The notes beneath the pieces were generated by a model. That model was not told where the DNA came from and did no database searches. It was given only the letters and a program-made list of their open reading frames with translations. The translations under genes were made by a program, and so were the position numbers. From Cheiracanthium punctorium (lineage: Eukaryota > Arthropoda > Arachnida > Araneae > Cheiracanthiidae): a stretch of DNA of 64,000 nucleotides. Position 1 is the first letter of the stretch, and every line of letters starts with the position of its first letter. The stretch spans positions 124,001-188,000 of the forward strand of contig JAWZYV010013014.1 of assembly GCA_038373885.1 (NCBI GenBank), in the 5' to 3' direction. This document shows, one piece after another, positions 21,349 to 31,970 of this stretch.

Positions 21349-21876
21349 TTACCATTTATAATCTAAAACGTTTTTCTTCGGACTCGTCAAGTAGATAATA
21401 GCATGAACTTTCATGGAACGCCTGTCACACATTAGACATAGCATGTTCACATTTTCGATCCTCCTCTCGTGAACGAACTGCACAAAGAAGTTCGACAGGA
21501 TGTTCCTGCGGAAATTCTTAGATCGTTTCAGTTCGACCATCAACAGGGCAAAAAACACGGAATCTATTCTGACTTTGACTCGGTTCTTAAACCTCTGGAA
21601 CGCCAGACTTTGTATACACGGGCACAGGGACTCGGTGGGGCAGTCGCTTTCCCGAAGGAATTCGTCGAAATCAACCGATGAAAATCTTTCCTCAGCTGTC
21701 ACGAACCGATCACAATACGAGTACATTTCGTCGGAGTCATTGGAGTTCGATTCATTCTGAAAGTAAGCCAAAGGGTAGAAGAAATCTTCTGAGACTATGT
21801 ACTCATCGGTTTTAATTCCAGAGGGAAAAACAGGCGAGACTTTGCACATAACATATAAATTATTGGCGAGAGACAT
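21349..21876 (-). CDS. Unrecognised 175-codon ORF, possible upstream exon
   Basis: A minus-strand frame from ATG (21876-21874, context AAACATG) to TAA (21351-21349), free of homopolymers and richer in CpG than its surroundings. This makes it unlike the shadow frames elsewhere. The product is acidic in the middle (NESNSNDSDEMYSY), then has a Cys-rich ESLCPC segment, a basic RFKNRVKVRIDS stretch and a C-terminal MLCLMCDRRSMKVH. I recognise no family, signal peptide or membrane segment. The last codons read AAA TGG TAA TGG. A splice donor (GTAATG) after AAATG would leave two bases that fit the first base of the 17650 exon in phase (TG+G). It could thus be the N-terminal exon of the conserved gene or a separate lineage-specific gene. 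Confidence 0.45.
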   Translation of the reverse strand: MSLANNLYVMCKVSPVFPSGIKTDEYIVSEDFFYPLAYFQNESNSNDSDEMYSYCDRFVTAEERFSSVDFDEFLRESDCPTESLCPCIQSLAFQRFKNRVKVRIDSVFFALLMVELKRSKNFRRNILSNFFVQFVHERRIENVNMLCLMCDRRSMKVHAIIYLTSPKKNVLDYKW

Positions 21877-23309
21877 GTTTGTTTACAATTATATAATACG
21901 ATTAAGCTAAGCATGCACTTTTCGGGTGAACCGAAGCTTCAGATTTTTATTTCATGCTAGTCCTTTTTAATATAAGTTATGCATTAAATTAAATAATATA
22001 AATAATAAATTGAAACAAAATTAAGCCACTGACAAACTAAAAAATTTAATTTTGGGGTCGCACATCCCGATGCGGATGTTCATTGTTCAAAACAAAAACC
22101 ACCCTGTTGTTGCCACTAGAAACTAATGGACGTTCTAAAAGAAAAAATTAACCTAAAATGCCTGTAATCCCTATCCCTGTATTTAGCATTTGAGGACCCT
22201 ATTAATCAAGGGGTAACCTACTTTGGCCTAAAAAGCAAATAAATTGGATGAAAGCTAGTTTGTTGATATTTATCAACGGCGGGAGTGATCATGTACTAAA
22301 CTCGTGCCACTATTTTAATACCCTTCGCAGAGAGGCTACGCTTGTCGAAGCGTTCTACTAACTTTAAAAATGTTGCTGTTTTTGGAACATCTGTCACCGG
22401 ATATTTGTGTGCTAGGTTTCAAGAATCTGCTCCTAAACTCTCTTTGAAGAAAATGGCGAACACATAGACTGTTTTTAGTTTTTACGAGCACGGAGAAAGA
22501 AAAATTAAACAACCAGAGAATGAATGATCCTCGAAGGCAGCCGTTCCACCCTGCGCCGACTCCTCTAAATGCGCATGCGCTTTTAACGCAGGTGGATGCG
22601 TTCTATCTGCCCGCCCTGCTTTGCCTTGCGTTGTTGTAGTTTCCGTTGCGGCGGGAACTCAAACCAACCAATGTGTTTGTTTTGATTCGCGTCGCGATCT
22701 GCTGTGGCTGTGCCACTTTCCTTCGGTTCTCAGCTGTCTGTCTTTTATAATAATTGCAGTGGGTATTGAGAAGAACATTGAGAAGGGCATTTCGATATGT
22801 TGTAATGTATGCGATAAAACTTTACGTACAGAATTAGCTGCCAACTCTTCATCATTTACTAGAAACTACCAATTGAATTTTTATACAGTTTTTGAAGAAT
22901 TGATTTTTTACTAAATAAAAATTTGGAAAAATAAAAAAAAATTTGGGGCCTTTGAAATGGGTGGGTGCAGGGCAAGTGCCCCGGTTGCCCTGCTGATAAG
23001 CAGACTCTGCGGCTTTAAACTTCTTTCTTTTTCTTTTTTTAGGGAACTTCGAGAATAATCCTATTTTAATTATTTAAAATTAATTTTTTTAAATAAATTT
23101 TTGGAAAATTTTTTTAAACCAGTAGTTCATTTAAATGAACAAATTTTGTTTAAAAAAATTAATTTATCAACAACTTATAAAAGTTATTTAAATATATATA
23201 TATATAAAGAAGCATAATACCGATAACAATCAATAATTTTTTGAGTTGATTTTATTTCATTAATTTGCATTCAGTTTTAATGTTAACTTTAAGTTAAAAT
23301 TTAATCACT

Positions 23310-23528
23310 AATTAGCATCACCATGGCACAGTGGTTATATCACTGAAATTGGTAGACGGCCGAAGTGGGAAGGTCCCGGGTTCGGGTCCCATCGAGCGGT
23401 CGTCGATCTAACGGTCTGGAGTTTTGGTAGGTTTTCTCCAGATGTAACGTGAATAAGCGTTAGAACCCCTTAGAAAGTCCTACCAAGGCATCCCTCATCT
23501 TAGGCAGATACCCTCGCGCAGGTTTGCC
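23310..23528 (+). repeat. SINE, tRNA-derived (family 1), plus copy with 9-bp duplication
   Basis: The head CATGGCACAGTGGTTATATC (box A-like) is followed by GTAGACGGCCGAAGTG and box B-like GGGTTCGGGTCCC. The tail has the family body (TTTTGGTAGGTTTTCTCCAG, TTAGAACCCCTTAGAAAGTC). TTAATCACT occurs immediately before (23301-23309) and after (23529-23537), a likely target-site duplication. It sits inside the left arm of the foldback element, so it inserted later. Confidence 0.8.
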
Positions 23529-23686
23529 TTAATCACTCACAATTAATCATTAATTAATTTAATGAAAAACTTGTGGATTAATCTTTAATTTAGTTAAAAA
23601 CAGATATCCTTAAATTGAAAATAAATTAATAGATTAGACTGCATTAAAACAGTAGAAATTATTAATTAAATAATCACGTTCTTAAT

Positions 23687-23897
23687 TTAACCCCTTATGC
23701 CCCAAATTAATTTATTTATCAAAAAAATCAGTTTGACTCTATATAGTATTAGAAAAGTCTCATTTGAGTAATGTTTTAAACACTAAAGTGCAAGAAAAAA
23801 AATTAAAGACCTAGTAGGGAATTTATAGAAGATTTATGTCCTGTTAAGCAATTTTACTGATGGGACTTTAAAGTCCCGTCGGTGCATAAAGGATTAA
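23687..23897. mobile_element. piggyBac-like MITE (TTAA, CCCCTTATGC ends)
   Basis: A 211-bp element with TTAA at 23687-23690 and 23894-23897 and inverted ends CCCCTTATGC and GTGCATAAAGGA. Just inside the right end is a hairpin GGGACTTTAAAGTCCC. It is inserted near the symmetry centre of the surrounding foldback element. Confidence 0.65.
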
Positions 23898-24440
23898 GGA
23901 TAATTAATTAGTTCTATTATTTTAATGCAATATGCAATAATCACGCTCTTAATTAACAAAATATAATTACCGTTCTACTGTTGTAACGCAATGTGCAATA
24001 TAATCTATTAATTTGCTTTCAATTTAACGCTATCTGTAAGTTAACTAAATTAAAGATTCATCAATTTGTTTTTAATTAAATTAATTTATGATTAAATTTT
24101 ATCTTACTGTTAGCATTAAACTGAATGAAAATTAATGAAATAAAACTGACTCAAAAAAAAAAAAAAAAAAAAGTTTTGTAATATTAATAGAAAAATTACT
24201 CTCGAAGTTCCCAAAAATAAATTTTTTTAAAGTTGAAAATAAATTTTCCTGAAAGCAGTCGATCTAAAAGGTAGGCAGATGTGAATAACGCAATGGAAAG
24301 AGAAGCATGCACAAAGCAGGCAAAGCGGAGCGAGCAGAAAGTCTGCATCCATTTGCGTTGAAAGCACATGCGCATTTAGAGTCGGCGCAGGTTCGAACGG
24401 CAGCCAGAATGGCATCCTTGACCGTAGGCTTAAGCGATTA

Positions 24441-25404
24441 GCGTAAAGAAATCGTACGAAGGAACTGTAAACAAAACAACGCAAACTAAATCAATTATTT
24501 TCTGTTTCAGTAGATTTAGTAAAAAAAAACAGAGTGTTTAAGAATATTTAGAACTAAAATTGGTTGCAGGAGTGGCGCTGGTTGAACATTCACGAACGCA
24601 CCCAGCAAATCGGAATGTGGGAATTCGCCGTCATTATTATAATGGTGAAGAAAAGAACAAGTGCACTAGCAATGACTGAAAAATAGAATCTGAAAAGAAT
24701 TCATTCTTTCCTTCATAATTCTTTCATGGCATTTGCGATATCTGTTGTGGCTGCGCTGCAGCATTTTAAATACCATCAGAAATATCCAACAGATGGCAGC
24801 ACCACAAGTGTGAACCACAAGAATGAAGTTTAACCTTAACAATAATAATTAATCTTAATTGATAATTAAGACAATAACTGACAGTTAACTGAGAATTAGA
24901 GTCATATTATTCAGAATAATATACTTAGTTATTTCTTAATTGCAAAAAAGAAGAAATTGAAAAAGACAACGTGCTCAATCGTCTTCTTTTCTTGATCTAA
25001 TTTTAGTCGAGAATACCAAAGAGCTTAATGAAAAAGCTCCTTTTATTTTACAGAAATATGAAAATTATAGGCACATTAACATGCTTACCGTTATTTCTGA
25101 GTTGCTGGAAACTGAATGTAAGAAAGAGAACAAGTTCCACGAATCGTTTCCTAGTCTTAATCTAATTTTAATGAAATAATTAAAATCGTGAATTAAAAGA
25201 ACTTAAACCTTAAGTTAAAACTGTTCATAATTCATCCGTGCTTATTCGCTAGGATACATTTGTATGACGTTTTTGAACTCAACTGGAGACTGGGAAATCA
25301 GCGAAAAATTTAGATTGTGTTTGATCCAGAGTCTTGTTGGAAGATAAATACAAAAAGTACTTATAATTAAAATTTTTAATTATTGATTACTGTGTTTGTA
25401 AGAT
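24441..25404. other. No feature recognised
   Basis: Unique-looking, moderately AT-rich sequence without bounded elements or convincing exons. It contains several TTAATT/AATTAA-rich segments near 24840-24900 and 25140-25210. Confidence 0.4.
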
Positions 25405-25970
25405 CAGGGTGCGAATTGACGGGGGTGATGCCGGGGATTGTCCCCGGCTGAAGAATGTAATATCCCTTTCTAGAGAAATATTAATGGATCCCTGCGAGGG
25501 ATATTATTTATCCCCTGCTGGAGAAATGTTAAATTAATCTCTGCTCCTACTAGTTCAACAGTACCTATAACAATCTTAAGTATTGAGAATAGAAATTCTA
25601 TTGTTTACTAGACAAAGGAGAAAGTTACAAACATCCCTTTGAAATAGATATACACATGCCTGATGCCACTTCTCATTCTATAACCGGGATCAGGTTTCAA
25701 AGGAAGATTGCAAAATGAAGGAACAAGCACTGCTCTGCCGCGAGCCGGATTTGCGGGCAGACGAAGAATCGACATATGGAGGAATATATGTGCATAGAAA
25801 ATCGGGGGTCGACTTTCGCTTGAATTCAAGTCACTTCCTAGACATGTTGGCGACTGCATTTGTCATGTAATGCCTAGTATGTTATGTGAGTGAAGCATTT
25901 ACACCGTCCCTCATTTTTTTTTTTCTTTTCAAATGTCCCGCCCTGGAGAAAATTTTCAATTCGCATCCTG
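25405..25970. mobile_element. Non-autonomous hAT element
   Basis: A 566-bp element with ends CAGGGTGCGAATTGAC and TCAATTCGCATCCTG. It is flanked by TGTAAGAT (25397-25404) and TCTAAGAT (25971-25978), an 8-bp duplication with one mismatch. Just inside the left end CCGGGGATTGTCCCCGG forms a hairpin. The 83-codon minus-strand frame inside (25608-25859) shows no transposase motif. Confidence 0.75.
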
Positions 25971-26138
25971 TCTAAGATACATAAAAAAGCAAAATTTTTG
26001 CTCAAATGATGACTGGGAAGGCGGCGTAGAACTGTAATAAAAATAAGTATTTCTCAATTTAAGTCCCGCAGGATTACGTCTTAATCTAGCGAGATTTTTG
26101 TGCGGGATGTAGATTTTTGTGCGGGATTGGGATTGGAT

Positions 26139-26590
26139 TCCCTAGCTGCGATGCAACCTGTATTCTGCGTCCCACAGTGGTCTGGGCGCTGAACTCTCCC
26201 ATAAGAACATGGGAGAGTTCAGCGCCATGCTCCCATAAGAACATGGCAAGTGAAGCAGCATCCGACTTTGCCAGTGCTTGGGAGGGTCCACTTCCTCTCG
26301 GCTCGACTTCTGTGGGACCGTGTACGCTAGTGGGAGCTGGTGCACGTAAAATCCGTCGTGGCTCCTCCAAGTTGTTAAACGATACCTCTGGGGGTACCGA
26401 TTTCAGGAGGTTGTTCCCTTTTCTGGAATTGGTTCAAAATTAGGGGACCCCGAGCTGAGTCGGACTTCCTCCGACTGGGGCTCATTAAAATGGAATCCGC
26501 CCATCGCCTGCCTATATGGGGGATCTGGCACCGCCCCGCGGTTGCCAGAGGGCATTAGCAACAACAACACAGCAACAACTGTATTCTGCA
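26139..26590 (+). repeat. Interspersed repeat with AACAACAAC tail
   Basis: A GC-rich ~450-bp segment ending in GCATTAGCAACAACAACACA, a simple (AAC)n-like tail typical of retroposed sequence. It contains the hairpin CTCTCCCATAAGAACATGGGAGAG (about 26195-26218) and a second CTCCCATAAGAACATGG copy at about 26229. Frames on both strands are open but show no known domain, and they overlap each other antisense. I read it as the 3' part of a SINE/LINE-type retroposon, without certainty. Confidence 0.4.
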
Positions 26591-26610
26591 TTATTGAACT
26601 GAGTGTAATT

Positions 26611-26790
26611 AAGGCAAAGCTACTCGAGGGGTGCCTTGGGAGGAGGATTTTTTAAGGCGACCTAGCGCGCATTCACATTACATCTGGAGAAAACCGCCCA
26701 GAACTCCGGATCGTTGAATCGGCAGACGCATGAAAGGCCAGAGTTCTTCTACACCTTTACACTTCAGCCATCTACCAATGTTCAGGAATG
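26611..26790 (-). repeat. SINE family 1, partial minus copy
   Basis: Contains the family body words in reverse (GGCAAAGCTACTCGAGGGGT, TCTGGAGAAAACC, CGTTGAATCGGCAGACGC) and ends at CTTCAGCCATCTACCAATGT. The tRNA-like head is truncated. It lies directly beside the fuller copy at 26822. Confidence 0.65.
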
Positions 26791-26821
26791 TTTCAAGGGA
26801 TTTTTTTGTATTTGTGTGATT

Positions 26822-27036
26822 ATAGCAACGCTACGCTAGGGCGATCTGGCAAGGAGGGTGGGGGCCTTGGCAGGAGGACTTTCTAAAGGGCTCTAACGCG
26901 TATTCACGCTGCCTCTGGAGAAAATTTACCAAACCTGCAGACAGTTAGATCGACAGCCGCACGATGGGATCCGAATCCGGGACCTTCGTACTTCGGCCGT
27001 CTATCATTTTCAGTGACACAACCACTGTGCCATGAT
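26822..27036 (-). repeat. SINE family 1, near full-length minus copy
   Basis: The reverse strand shows CATCATGGCACAGTGGTTGT, then the GACGGCCGAAGTACGAAGGT segment, and box B-like GGATTCGGATCCC. The body ends in GATCGCCCTAGCGTAGCGTT. Structure and order match the copies at 23310 and 42066. Confidence 0.75.
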
Positions 27037-27286
27037 GAAGCTATTGTTTCAAGGGAAGGGCGATTAGTCAAGCGAAGCATTATTATCAGAAGTAGGTCAT
27101 TTTTTTTTATTTTTTTTTCACCTATTCATATCTCGAACCCATACTTCCAGATTAAAATAAATAAAAACTTTGTGAAAAAACACACATAAAATGATACTTA
27201 AAACAAGATACGATTGTTTCGACTGAAAATTTATTCAATCTTCATCATTCAAAGCCCTTCGTCTCACAAAACAGTTCCCACTGTTT

Positions 27287-27462
27287 TGTGAGACGACAGC
27301 TGGCTGTGCGCCACAGCCAGCTGTCGTCAAAAAAGGGTCTGTAGATCTGTGGCACGCGATGAACGTTTCGATCGTCCGCCATCTTGCTGGTAGTTAAGTC
27401 GAGCGATGGCAACGTCTGCCCTTTTATCATCATTGGGAAAGGGTTGCGTCTCAAAGTGTTAA
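27287..27462 (-). mobile_element. piggyBac-like element, truncated copy
   Basis: Shares AAAAAAGGGTCTGTAGATCT, GCACGCGATGAACGTTTCGA and CCGCCATCTTGCTGG with the complete copies at 44158 and 46660, and ends in TTGCGTCTCAAAGTGTTAA at 27462. Its left edge carries two adjacent hairpins: CGTCTCACAAAACAG...CTGTTTTGTGAGACG (27259-27294) and GACAGCTGGCTG...CAGCCAGCTGTC (about 27294-27328). Confidence 0.65.
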
Positions 27463-27639
27463 ACACGCACCAAATTAATATTAGAATCCTATATATTATA
27501 TATTAGAAAATATTAATATATAATATCTAATATTAATCTAATCTAGTACCTAATATATCTAATATTAGGAAATATTAGAATCTTATCATAATCCATGCAT
27601 CTCGTCCCTATTTTCTTTCCTTATTCCATTAAGTTGGAA

Positions 27640-28470
27640 AGTGTATCATTACTCATGAGGGTTCCGTATTTTCTCCCTTGTTCCATAAAACACATCTTTG
27701 GAATCGAAATCGATTTTGAAATAGCCCACTGAAACTATTTTACGATTTCCGCCAAGCATAATCCAACAGTACTTCGCCGTTTTAAGTACTATTTGGAATG
27801 AGCATCATAATCCATGTGTGCGCCGTGTTTGTCTTTCTCTGGTTGATTTCTACTTGAACGCTCCGACTCTCGCCAAGGTGGCGATGATTAAACATATGCA
27901 GTTACTGCGACGATTTTTTGTATTTATGTGGTAACCGTAATTTAGAATTAAAATGGCGATTTGGAACAGCATGTAAGTACAGCATTCCATTACTTATTTA
28001 TTTATTTTGGGTTTCCAATTAACGTAGTTTTAATAATAAAGTGTCTTCAAATTGCTGAACTGGTGCGTTTATCTTTTATTTGCTCACTTTAACTTTCATC
28101 TACCTCCGTAGAGACCAATGACTGCAAAGCTCGCATAACTGCGGCGATTTTTTAGGTTGGAGAGAGTAGGTGGGGGCGTTAAAATCGAAATCAACTCTTT
28201 CTTGTAACATAAAACACATCTTTGGAATCGAAATCTATCTTGAAATCGCCTACTAAAACTGTTTTATAATCTTCGCCAAGCATATTCCAACTATACTTCA
28301 CCGCTTTAAATACTGTTTGGAATGTGGTCATAATCCCCCGAGCGTGCCGTGTTTGTCTTTCTTGTTCCATAAAACGCATATTTGGAAATGAAATCTGTAT
28401 TAAAATCGCCTACTAAAACTATTTTACAATCTTCGCCAGGCATATTCTAAGCATACTTTTCAAGCTTGGT
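27640..28470 (+). repeat. Dispersed repeat, TTGTTCCATAAAACACATCT family
   Basis: Units of about 160-170 bp contain TTCCATAAAACACATCTTTG, GAAATCGATTTTGAAAT, CCTACTAAAACTGTTTTA and CTTCGCCAAGCATATTC in fixed order. Copies start near 27678, 28200 and 28362 here, and further copies lie at about 62225-62462 and 63575-63710. Between the first and second units (27870-28190) the sequence is unrelated. Origin unknown; there is no coding capacity. Confidence 0.55.
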
Positions 28471-28935
28471 TCGTCTTTGAAGGTTTTTTTTTTTTTTTTT
28501 TCCCAGCAAACTTGGCGATCAATTACCAAAAATTGCAAACCTTCTGTGACTTTCAAGATTTTAATCCCCCCCCCCCCGCATTATCTGGCAAACACATTTC
28601 AAAAGATCTTCACCGTGACATTTCATGTCTACAAAACCTGTCTAGAAAATCTCGTAGACAAAAATCCGGGCTGGAACGAAATAGCACCCTAGTGCTAAAA
28701 AAAAGCATGCTCACTATTCTAAAATAAATAAATAAATAAATAAATCCCAGTCATTCAAATATTTTTGTATACAGTGTATTACAGTTGTATTACACTGTAT
28801 GATTAATTTATACAGCTTTAATTAGTATGATTTGCGACAAACAGCTTTGCGACAAAGTATTACAACGGGTTAGCGTAGTCGAAAAATTATAAATATCACA
28901 AATAGTGTTTCAGAAAGCATGCAGTTTAAAAAAAT

Positions 28936-29578
28936 GGAGTGACTCCAGTCGACTTTCCAAACACTTATGATTAAGATCATTACCAAGCATTTAAATCAAT
29001 TTTAATCGATGAATAATTCAAGCATATATACCAAATTGAAACTCAATCGAATGCACCGCTTAAACGCGAGCGCACTTTCAAGAATTTCTCCCCATAGGCC
29101 ATAATGTACAAGAAATCTTTGTCGTAGCCCTGTCGAAAAACTATAAGTCCTATACACACCAAAATCAATACCGGTCTTACGATGGTAGTTTATAGCATCT
29201 ATACCCAATTTGAGCTCAATCGAATGTACGTTTAAACTCTAGCGCACTTTCAAGAATTTCCCCCCATAGGCCATCATGTAAAAGAAATCTTTGTCGTAAC
29301 CCTGTAAAAAAACTATAAGTCCTATACACACCAAAATCAATACCGGTCTTGCTACGGTGGTTTATAACTTATACACCCGATTTGAGCTCAATCGAATGCC
29401 CCGTTTCGGAGCTATCGTGTTCACTCACATACATACAAACACACACACACACATCTCGTAAAAATAGCATCCATGAATTCAGAAGACCTCAAAACGTGTC
29501 AATACACCAAAATCTCGAAGTCGAATTTTTTTCATGATTACAATACTTTCCTTACATGGTACATGTTCGGAAAGTAAT
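28936..29578 (+). repeat. Long interspersed repeat with ~173-bp internal units, copy 1
   Basis: Starts GGAGTGACTCCAGTCGACTT and ends GGTACATGTTCGGAAAGTAA. Inside, the segment around GCGCACTTTCAAGAATTTC...CCATAGGCCATAATGTA...TTTGTCGTAGCCCTGT...AATCAATACCGGTCTT repeats with ~172-bp spacing (GCGC words at 29070 and 29242). A CA/CATA microsatellite and TCTCGTAAAAATAGCAT precede the end. Both ends contain ACTTTCCRAACA in opposite orientation, a possible inverted terminus. Copies 2 and 3 are at 29678 and 60851. Confidence 0.75.
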
Positions 29579-29677
29579 AATGGATACACAAAAATGCGAG
29601 ATCTTCCGGACTTTTTCACAGCTTTAAAAGATCGAATTTACAATACTTGGTGCATTCATCGCCCATCTAAAAAATTT

Positions 29678-30165
29678 GGAGTGACTCCACTCGACTTTCG
29701 AACATTTACGCTTAAGATCATTACCAAGCATTTAAATCAATTTTAATCGATGAATAATTCAAGCATATATACCAAATTGAAACTCAATCGAATGCACCGC
29801 TTAAACGCGAGCGCACTTTCAAGAATTTCTCCCCATAGGCCATAATGTACAAGAAATCTTTGTCGTAGCCCTGTCGAAAAACTATAAGTCCGTATACACG
29901 CCCAAATCAATACCGGTCTTGCGACGCTGGTTTATGACATATATACCCAATTTGAGCTCAATCGAATGTACCCTTTTTGAGCTATCGTGTTCACTCACAT
30001 ACACACAAATACACACACATACATACATACACACATCTCGTAAAAAACAGCATAAATGAATTCAGAAGACCTCAAAACGTGTCAATGAATACACTAAAAT
30101 CTCGAAGTCGAATTTTTTCATGATTACAATATACTTTCCTTACATGGTACATGTTCGGAAAGTAA
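29678..30165 (+). repeat. Long interspersed repeat with ~173-bp units, copy 2
   Basis: Same start (GGAGTGACTCCACTCGACTT) and same end (ATGTTCGGAAAGTAA) as copy 1, but with fewer internal units. It lies ~100 bp after copy 1 in the same orientation, so the two form a tandem pair. The internal (CATA)/(CACA) microsatellite at about 29998-30032 is again placed just before TCTCGTAAAAA. Confidence 0.75.
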
Positions 30166-30468
30166 AAATGCAATAAATCAGCCAAAAGCGAATCAAAATT
30201 AAAAATTGCGATTTAATTTAATTCTACACGTACCTCGACTTAATAATGTTCCCTTTATTTGCGGAGCGATCCTTGAAATTCGCGATAAACTCTCACGGGT
30301 TTTGACCCGGCGATTTTCTGGTTTAAAGCGATTCGAATTCGGGGAAGATTACAAACTTTATGCAATGTGAGCATGGTGCCCCCCCCCCCCCCCCCGCGCT
30401 TCTTCTTCTTTCAAACCAGTTTTCACAATGAGTGCTCGAAATTGAACTTGCTAAATGGCTTTTTTAAA

Positions 30469-31360
30469 TGGTGAGCAATGAAGTATTATTATAAGTAATG
30501 GTATTCTTTGTAGTCTTCATATGGAAATGATAATAGTTAATGAAAATTGTAACTGAAGTGCCCCTAGCGAGATAGTTAAAAATGAGAACTAAAAGAATAC
30601 GTGCTTTATGAAATAATCTTTTACGCAGCACTTAGTGCTATGTTGAAGAAAAAAAAAATATATTACATATTATTTATCAATTTAACCCTTTAACGCGCAG
30701 TGTTCCCGCTCTGGGAACACCAAACGCTGACGTTTTCACTGTTGCCAGTCACGAAGAATAGATTGGATTTCTATAAAAGTAGTTGCGGGTGGGTGACATA
30801 GTTCCACGAGAATCCTTTACTTTTTTTAGCACGTCGTTTCCCGTAAAAAAAATGGTCACGATTATTTTTAACAGCACTGACATCTGCTGAAAAATGGAAG
30901 AATGCGAGAACAGCTAGAGAGATCGCCCAATGCTGAAAAAAAGGGCAGCCGTTGCCATCGCTCGTCTTTACCAGGCTGTCGTCGAAAAACGGGTCTCTAG
31001 ATCTGTGGCACGCGATGAACGTTTCGATCGTCCGCCATCTTGCTGGTAGTTAAGTCGAGCGATGGCAACGGCTGCCCTTTTTTCAGCATAGGGAAAGGGT
31101 TTGCGCCTCAAAGGGTTAAATAGTGAACAATGAAGTATTATTATAAGTAATGGTATACTTTTAAATGGTAAACTATTATCATTTCCATCTTCGGATGGAA
31201 ATGATAATAGTTATAATGAAAATTGTAACAGAAGTGCCCCTGAAGAGATAGTTAAAAATGAGAACTAAAAGAATACGTGCTTTATGAAATAATCTTTTTA
31301 CGCAGCACTTAGTACTATGTTAAAAAAAATACATATATTACATATTATTTATCAACTTTT
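30469..31360. repeat. ~215-bp tandem duplication split by a piggyBac-like element
   Basis: The sequence 30469-30680 (from GGTGAGCAATGAAGTATTA to ACATATTATTTATCAA) recurs at 31122-31352 with small differences. Between them lies exactly the TTAA element at 30682-31119. The order suggests the duplication came first and the TTAA element then entered at the junction. Confidence 0.75.
30682..31119 (-). mobile_element. piggyBac-like non-autonomous element
   Basis: TTAA at 30682-30685 and 31116-31119, ends CCCTTTAACGCGCAGTG and TTGCGCCTCAAAGGG. Next to the left end GTTCCCGCTCTGGGAAC is a perfect hairpin. The interior matches the elements at 44158 and 46660 in the opposite orientation (CACGATTATTTTTAACAGCA, GGCAGCCGTTGCCATCGCT, CCGCCATCTTGCTGG). 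One arm of the internal inverted repeat is partly deleted here. No transposase. Confidence 0.8.
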
Positions 31361-31470
31361 TTAAGAGAGGGGGAGGGAGGCGTAATCATTTGTTTTGACC
31401 TAGGCAGTAAAAATATGTAATTTCAGACTTTTCTATAATACGTAATTTTTTGTTAGTTTGTGTTATTACG

Positions 31471-31970
31471 GCAAAGCTACGCATGAGCTATCGCCCTAGA
31501 TGGATGGTGCCTTAGTCGCAGAACTTTTGTTAGGAAAAGGGTTAAGTTTTCCTGTGCAACAGTTACAGTCTTATTTACATCATAAGACAATATACTAGAA
31601 TTCTATTGGGGGCCGGAAGCAAGTGCCCTACCTTGCCCCGCCCTCTTTATGGGCGTCCACAGGGCCTTTGCTAAGACTTTATTTTAGGGGGGGGGCGTTG
31701 ATAAACTGCGAAGTCAAATATCTGTTTTTACTATTTTCAAAGCCTGATTATGACAAACGGGGGCCCCGGGCATTGGTGAATTTGGGGGCCTCCATCTATG
31801 AAATTTGTCTTATTTTTCATAAAAGTTTTATATAAAAATTATATTTCAGAATAATATTTGAAATTGGGGGCCCTTTCGAGCTGGGGGCCCTGGGCAAAGG
31901 CCGGATTTGCCCATGCGATAACAAGGCCTTGTCAACTTATTTATTTTTTTATCAACTGTATACCCAACTT
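31471..31970. other. Mixed repeat debris
   Basis: A SINE family 1 body fragment (CGGCAAAGCTACGCATGAGC, about 31469-31545), a GGGGGCCGGAAGCAAGTGCC fragment of a GGGCC-rich repeat (about 31610-31690) and a decayed copy of the CAGGGCCCGATTAT hAT-like MITE (about 31738-31931). None is intact. Confidence 0.5.

Larger units (their letters stand above)
22515..24440. repeat. Large foldback element with nested insertions
   Basis: Outer arms: 22521-22650 and, inverted, about 24275-24430. They share CTGCGCCGACT, AAATGCGCATG and TGCTTTGCC words in order. Inner arms: GGGAACTTCGAG at 23042 with its inverse CTCGAAGTTCCC at about 24201, then long inverse matches around CATTCAGTTTTAATGTTAAC and the AATTAAT-rich sequence up to the centre near 23690-23900. 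The left arm is interrupted by a SINE (23310-23528) and carries extra sequence at about 22660-23030. The centre contains a TTAA MITE (23687-23897). The outer arms are GC- and CpG-rich, unlike the inner ones. No transposase seen. Confidence 0.6.

Noticed and set aside
23310..23400. Possible tRNA gene
   Set aside because: Box A and box B are present but acceptor and anticodon stems do not pair and the same unit recurs many times with a SINE body.
26117..26591. Three overlapping open frames (62-108 codons) on both strands
   Set aside because: They are mutually antisense within a GC-rich interspersed repeat and contain no known domain.
28936..30165. CRISPR-like array of regular repeats
   Set aside because: Units are ~173 bp and contiguous without short unique spacers; the context is a eukaryotic interspersed repeat.
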